DNA of 64,000 bases from UBA1563 sp037440065 (GTDB lineage Bacteria > Bacteroidota > Ignavibacteria > Ignavibacteriales > Ignavibacteriaceae), in contig JBBIUV010000015.1 in the NCBI GenBank assembly GCA_037440065.1, forward strand, positions 496,001 through 560,000. The letters are read 5' to 3'. The notes under the pieces were generated by a model. It was given only the letters and a program-made list of their open reading frames with translations, was not told where the DNA came from and made no database searches. Shown here one piece after another: positions 61,310-64,000 of the stretch. Position 1 is the stretch's first letter; each line of letters starts with the position of its first letter. A program made the position numbers and the translations under genes.

Positions 61310-61348
61310 AACCTCCGGTGTTATAAAAATACTGGAGGTTTTTTATTT
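61310..61348 (+). terminator. Intrinsic terminator of the CPHC/membrane protein operon
   Basis: AACCTCC (61310-61316) pairs with GGAGGTT (61334-61340); further pairs extend into the loop. A T-rich tail runs to 61348 and overlaps the stop region of the convergent kinase gene. Confidence 0.85.
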
Positions 61349-63307
61349 TACCGGCAGTTCAATAATAAACTTCGTTCCTTCGTTTACCTTACTTTCAACG
61401 GTGATGGAACCATTGTGTTTATCGATAAATTCTTTACAGAGGAGAAGACCCAACCCGGTTCCTTTTTCTCCTTTTGTACCTTTGGTTGTGGTAGATTTAT
61501 CAATTCTAAATAAATTTTGTTTCACTTCTTCCGGCATTCCTATTCCGTTATCGGCTACTTCGAGTCGAATTTTATTATCGTTTTGAGTTGCTGAAATTTT
61601 TATAACACCGTTTTGCTCATTCGTAAATTTAATACTGTTTGAAAGTAGATTACGCATGACGGTTTTTAACATCTCCATATCAGCGGTAAGTTTTAAATCT
61701 TCCGGAATATGGCTAAGGATTTGGATGTTTTTGTTTTTTGCCGTCGGATCAAGCAATTGAACCGTTTCATCAACGAGGGATTTTAATTGGCATTCTTGCG
61801 GAGTAAAATCCATTCTGCCTGTATTTGTTCTTGCCCAAAGCAATAAATTTTCGAGCAACTGGTAACTCTGTTTAGAAGCATTTGCAATATGTTCAATAAA
61901 TTGATGCCGTTCTTGTTCAGAAAGTGATTGATAATCATCAAGCAGCAGATCAGTCAATCCAAAAATTGCATTGAACGGAGCGCGAAGATCATGGGCAATA
62001 ATCCTAAGGAAAGTATCTTTCATAGCGTGGAGTTCTTTTAGCTCCACATTAATTTTTTTAAGTGTTTTATTCTTCATTACCAATCCGAAAGCTAGTATCA
62101 GAATAAGAAGTGCAATCAGAAAGATATACATAAACTGCCGTTTTTGTCCCTCAACTTCCTGAGTTAAAATTCTGTTCTCGCGCTCGGTCTTTTCTGATTC
62201 GTAAAGAGTTTCCATTTTAGAAAGTTCGGAAAAATTCTCAGCTTCATCGATCGAATCTTTAATTGCATGATGCCGTTTTAAGTAAACAAGTGCAGAATCA
62301 TGTCCTCCGGTCAACTCATAATATTCCGATAAAAAAGCAAGTGATTCACTTACTAATTTTGGAGAATTCATTTTGTTTGATATGGTTAACGACTCATGAA
62401 GCAATGGATAACCGGCTACTGGATTATTCATTTTAGTATACGTCAATCCAAGGTTTTGAGCGGCAAGAACAATTTCTTCTTTATAATTTAATTCTCTATA
62501 AAATTTTAATGCTTTGGCAAAATATTCAGCGGCTTTGCTCTCCTTCTTTTTTACCGAATAAACTTTCCCGATTCCCATCCAGCAGTCGCCAAGTCCTCTT
62601 TTATCATTTCCTTTTAAATAAATTTTCTCAAGATTTTGGTAAGACTTAAGCGCCTCATCATATTTTTGCATCAATAAATAAACTCCTGCAATATGATCCA
62701 ACGCTCTCGCTTTTTCATTCTGATTTCCTTGAATCTCACGGATGTTCAAAGCATATTTATAGTAGGAGAGGGCACTGCTATAATTTTTTTGGATGGTGAA
62801 AATAGTTCCTAGTGCAATATTCGCAAAAGCCATCCCATTTAAATGATTAATGGACTCAAAAACTCGAAGAGCATGAATAACATTTTCTGTGGCAAGATTC
62901 AAATTATTTCTTTGCCGGTAAATTACCCCGATGTTGTTATAACTAAATCCAAGTTGAACTGAATCTTTTGCCTCCTCAGCAATTTTTAATGCTCGTAGAT
63001 GATGAACAAGCGCCTGGTTATAGTCACCTAAATTCCTTTCAATTACCCCAATGAGATTTTCCGATTCAGCCATAAAATGCTTGTCGGAAATTTTCACGGC
63101 AATATCAAGTGAATAAGCGGCAAGCTTAAGAGCGAGCGCGGGATTACCACCCCGAATTTCTAAACAGTACTCGTTAATAATTTTAATTTTGGCACGATCA
63201 TCGTTGGGTTTGTTTAGTTTGAAAAGACTATCTAGCTGTGGTTGCCCATGTACAAAGAGTAACGAAAAAAGAAAAACAAACAAAAAAGTTAGGCGTTTAT
63301 TCTTCAT
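61343..63307 (-). CDS. TPR-containing sensor histidine kinase
   Basis: About 654 residues. Start at the ATG 63307, which yields a clean signal peptide (KNKRLTFLFVFLFSLLFVHGQ); an upstream GTG at 63358 would bury it. Extracytoplasmic TPRs (about 30-350; NNIGVIYRQRNNLNLATENVIHAL, IALGTIFTIQKNYSSALSYYKYAL) precede a membrane helix at about 389-411. HisKA follows with the phospho-acceptor in RIIAHDLRAPFNAIFGL near 437, then HATPase with LLSNSIKFT, DNGIGMP and GTGLGLLLCK. No regulator gene is adjacent. It starts 36 nt after the M24 peptidase stop, so the two may be cotranscribed. Confidence 0.9.
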   Translation of the reverse strand: MKNKRLTFLFVFLFSLLFVHGQPQLDSLFKLNKPNDDRAKIKIINEYCLEIRGGNPALALKLAAYSLDIAVKISDKHFMAESENLIGVIERNLGDYNQALVHHLRALKIAEEAKDSVQLGFSYNNIGVIYRQRNNLNLATENVIHALRVFESINHLNGMAFANIALGTIFTIQKNYSSALSYYKYALNIREIQGNQNEKARALDHIAGVYLLMQKYDEALKSYQNLEKIYLKGNDKRGLGDCWMGIGKVYSVKKKESKAAEYFAKALKFYRELNYKEEIVLAAQNLGLTYTKMNNPVAGYPLLHESLTISNKMNSPKLVSESLAFLSEYYELTGGHDSALVYLKRHHAIKDSIDEAENFSELSKMETLYESEKTERENRILTQEVEGQKRQFMYIFLIALLILILAFGLVMKNKTLKKINVELKELHAMKDTFLRIIAHDLRAPFNAIFGLTDLLLDDYQSLSEQERHQFIEHIANASKQSYQLLENLLLWARTNTGRMDFTPQECQLKSLVDETVQLLDPTAKNKNIQILSHIPEDLKLTADMEMLKTVMRNLLSNSIKFTNEQNGVIKISATQNDNKIRLEVADNGIGMPEEVKQNLFRIDKSTTTKGTKGEKGTGLGLLLCKEFIDKHNGSITVESKVNEGTKFIIELPVK

Positions 63308-63342
63308 AAATAACTTCGATCCATTTTCTTGTTTCGTTTCAA

Positions 63343-64000
63343 TTAACGGATCACCCACAACGATTTCTGCGGATTAGAAAGGTAATGGCATCCGTTTTCT
63401 GTTACTACAATTTCTTCTTCCATCGTTACAATTCCATGGCCTTCGACCATTAAACGGGGTTCAATGGTATAAACTTGATCTTTTTCAATCGGTAAAAACG
63501 GGAGATTTCCATACCGTTCCCAGCGCGGGAAGAAACCGCTTCCCCCATCATGAGCTGTTCTGCCAACTTGATGACCGAGTCCGTGCAAATATTCTGTATA
63601 ACCATTTTGCGTTATAAAATTTCTTGCAGCATCATCTATCTCACAACCTTGCATTCCCGGTTTTACGATCATCGCAGCCTGGTTTATTGATTCGCATAAT
63701 ACATCAAATCCACGCTGCACTTCCGGAGGAACTGTCGTTTCGTTTTCTTTTGCGATGTACCAAGTGCGTTGCATATCTGAACAGAAGCCATTTATCTTAA
63801 CACCAAAATCAATATTTAAAATGTGTCCTCGCTCGATCACTCTATCCGTTGGGCCAGAATGTGCACCGGCAGTATCGGGTCCGGTGAAAACAGCTGGACA
63901 ATGATCCTCGTCCCAAGCCATTTCAAATCCACGGGAGGCAGCTTTTCCTTTTATAAAGTCGGCAACATCTTTTTCTGTTTTTCCCGGTTGTAAAAACTGA
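63343..64000 (-). CDS. M24-family metallopeptidase (Xaa-Pro aminopeptidase-like), partial
   Basis: The frame stays open to the right edge, so the N-terminus is missing; at least 218 residues are present. All five metal ligands of the pita-bread fold are visible: Asp in LNIDFGVKINGF, Asp in CSDMQRTWY, His in HGLGHQVG, Glu in YTIEPRL and Glu in MEEEIVVTE. The preceding HCPAVFTGPDTAGAHS is the substrate-side segment of the prolidase/aminopeptidase P branch. It releases N-terminal residues or cleaves X-Pro dipeptides in the cytoplasm. The kinase gene follows after 35 nt. Confidence 0.88.
   Translation of the reverse strand, partial: QFLQPGKTEKDVADFIKGKAASRGFEMAWDEDHCPAVFTGPDTAGAHSGPTDRVIERGHILNIDFGVKINGFCSDMQRTWYIAKENETTVPPEVQRGFDVLCESINQAAMIVKPGMQGCEIDDAARNFITQNGYTEYLHGLGHQVGRTAHDGGSGFFPRWERYGNLPFLPIEKDQVYTIEPRLMVEGHGIVTMEEEIVVTENGCHYLSNPQKSLWVIR

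Noticed and set aside
1..64000. tRNA, rRNA, insertion sequences, prophage or attachment sites
   Set aside because: I saw no transposase, integrase or phage-like protein, no terminal inverted repeats and no tRNA-like cloverleaf in the gaps; the gaps are short and explained by promoters and terminators.

Overview
The window looks like a chromosomal segment of a flagellated member of the Bacteroidota/Chlorobiota side of the tree, most likely an Ignavibacteria-type bacterium. Evidence: three secreted proteins end in the type IX secretion (T9SS) sorting domain with the NYPNPFNPST or FPNPFNST signature; several gaps hold the TAnnTTTG -7 promoter element typical of Bacteroidetes; and the same segment carries flagellin, FliS, FliD and a FlgM-like protein, a combination usual in Ignavibacteria and rare in other T9SS bacteria. 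The DNA is AT-rich, gene-dense and free of rRNA, tRNA, insertion sequences and CRISPR arrays.

Layout. 1-7373 (minus strand): two signalling operons, a REC-PAS-GAF hybrid kinase with two further receiver proteins (one HDOD, one cut by the left edge), then a small soluble histidine kinase with a sigma-54 type activator. 7647-27223 (plus): a flagellar filament and glycan locus. It has an unknown coiled-coil membrane protein, a giant (about 3195 aa) fusion of four methyltransferase-like and four glycosyltransferase domains, two more TPR-glycosyltransferases, then flagellin, FliS, FliD, a FliT-like small protein and a FlgM-like anti-sigma factor. Sigma-28-like promoters precede both the first gene and flagellin, and the flagellin leader carries two hairpins with CsrA/RsmA-type ANGGAN hexaloops.

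27539-32299: a sialate O-acetylesterase-like enzyme, a small membrane protein and a CotH-kinase/lamin-tail T9SS protein. 32692-43517: an RND efflux operon (TolC, adaptor, pump) facing a MacAB-TolC operon headed by a Spy-like periplasmic protein. The RND operon leader can form two interleaved helices. 43697-46318: a TrpF-like protein lacking the catalytic cysteine and a long-chain acyl-CoA synthetase. 46469-53665: a large T9SS hydrolase-like protein, an OmpR-type two-component system, and a small exported protein whose promoter carries repeats that look like that regulator's operator, followed by a protein with two jelly-roll domains.

53789-60652: the most coherent regulatory unit. A propeller/Y_Y_Y sensor kinase and NarL-type regulator lie next to a secreted propeller-type T9SS protein. 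Three promoters, in front of the regulator, the secreted protein and a previously unmarked 27-residue membrane-peptide ORF, share an ACAC-N4-GTGT palindrome at exactly the same distance (30.5 bp) from a -7 element, which suggests a compact autoregulated regulon. 60803-64000: a CPHC thioredoxin-like protein with a small membrane partner, then a TPR histidine kinase and an M24 peptidase cut by the right edge.
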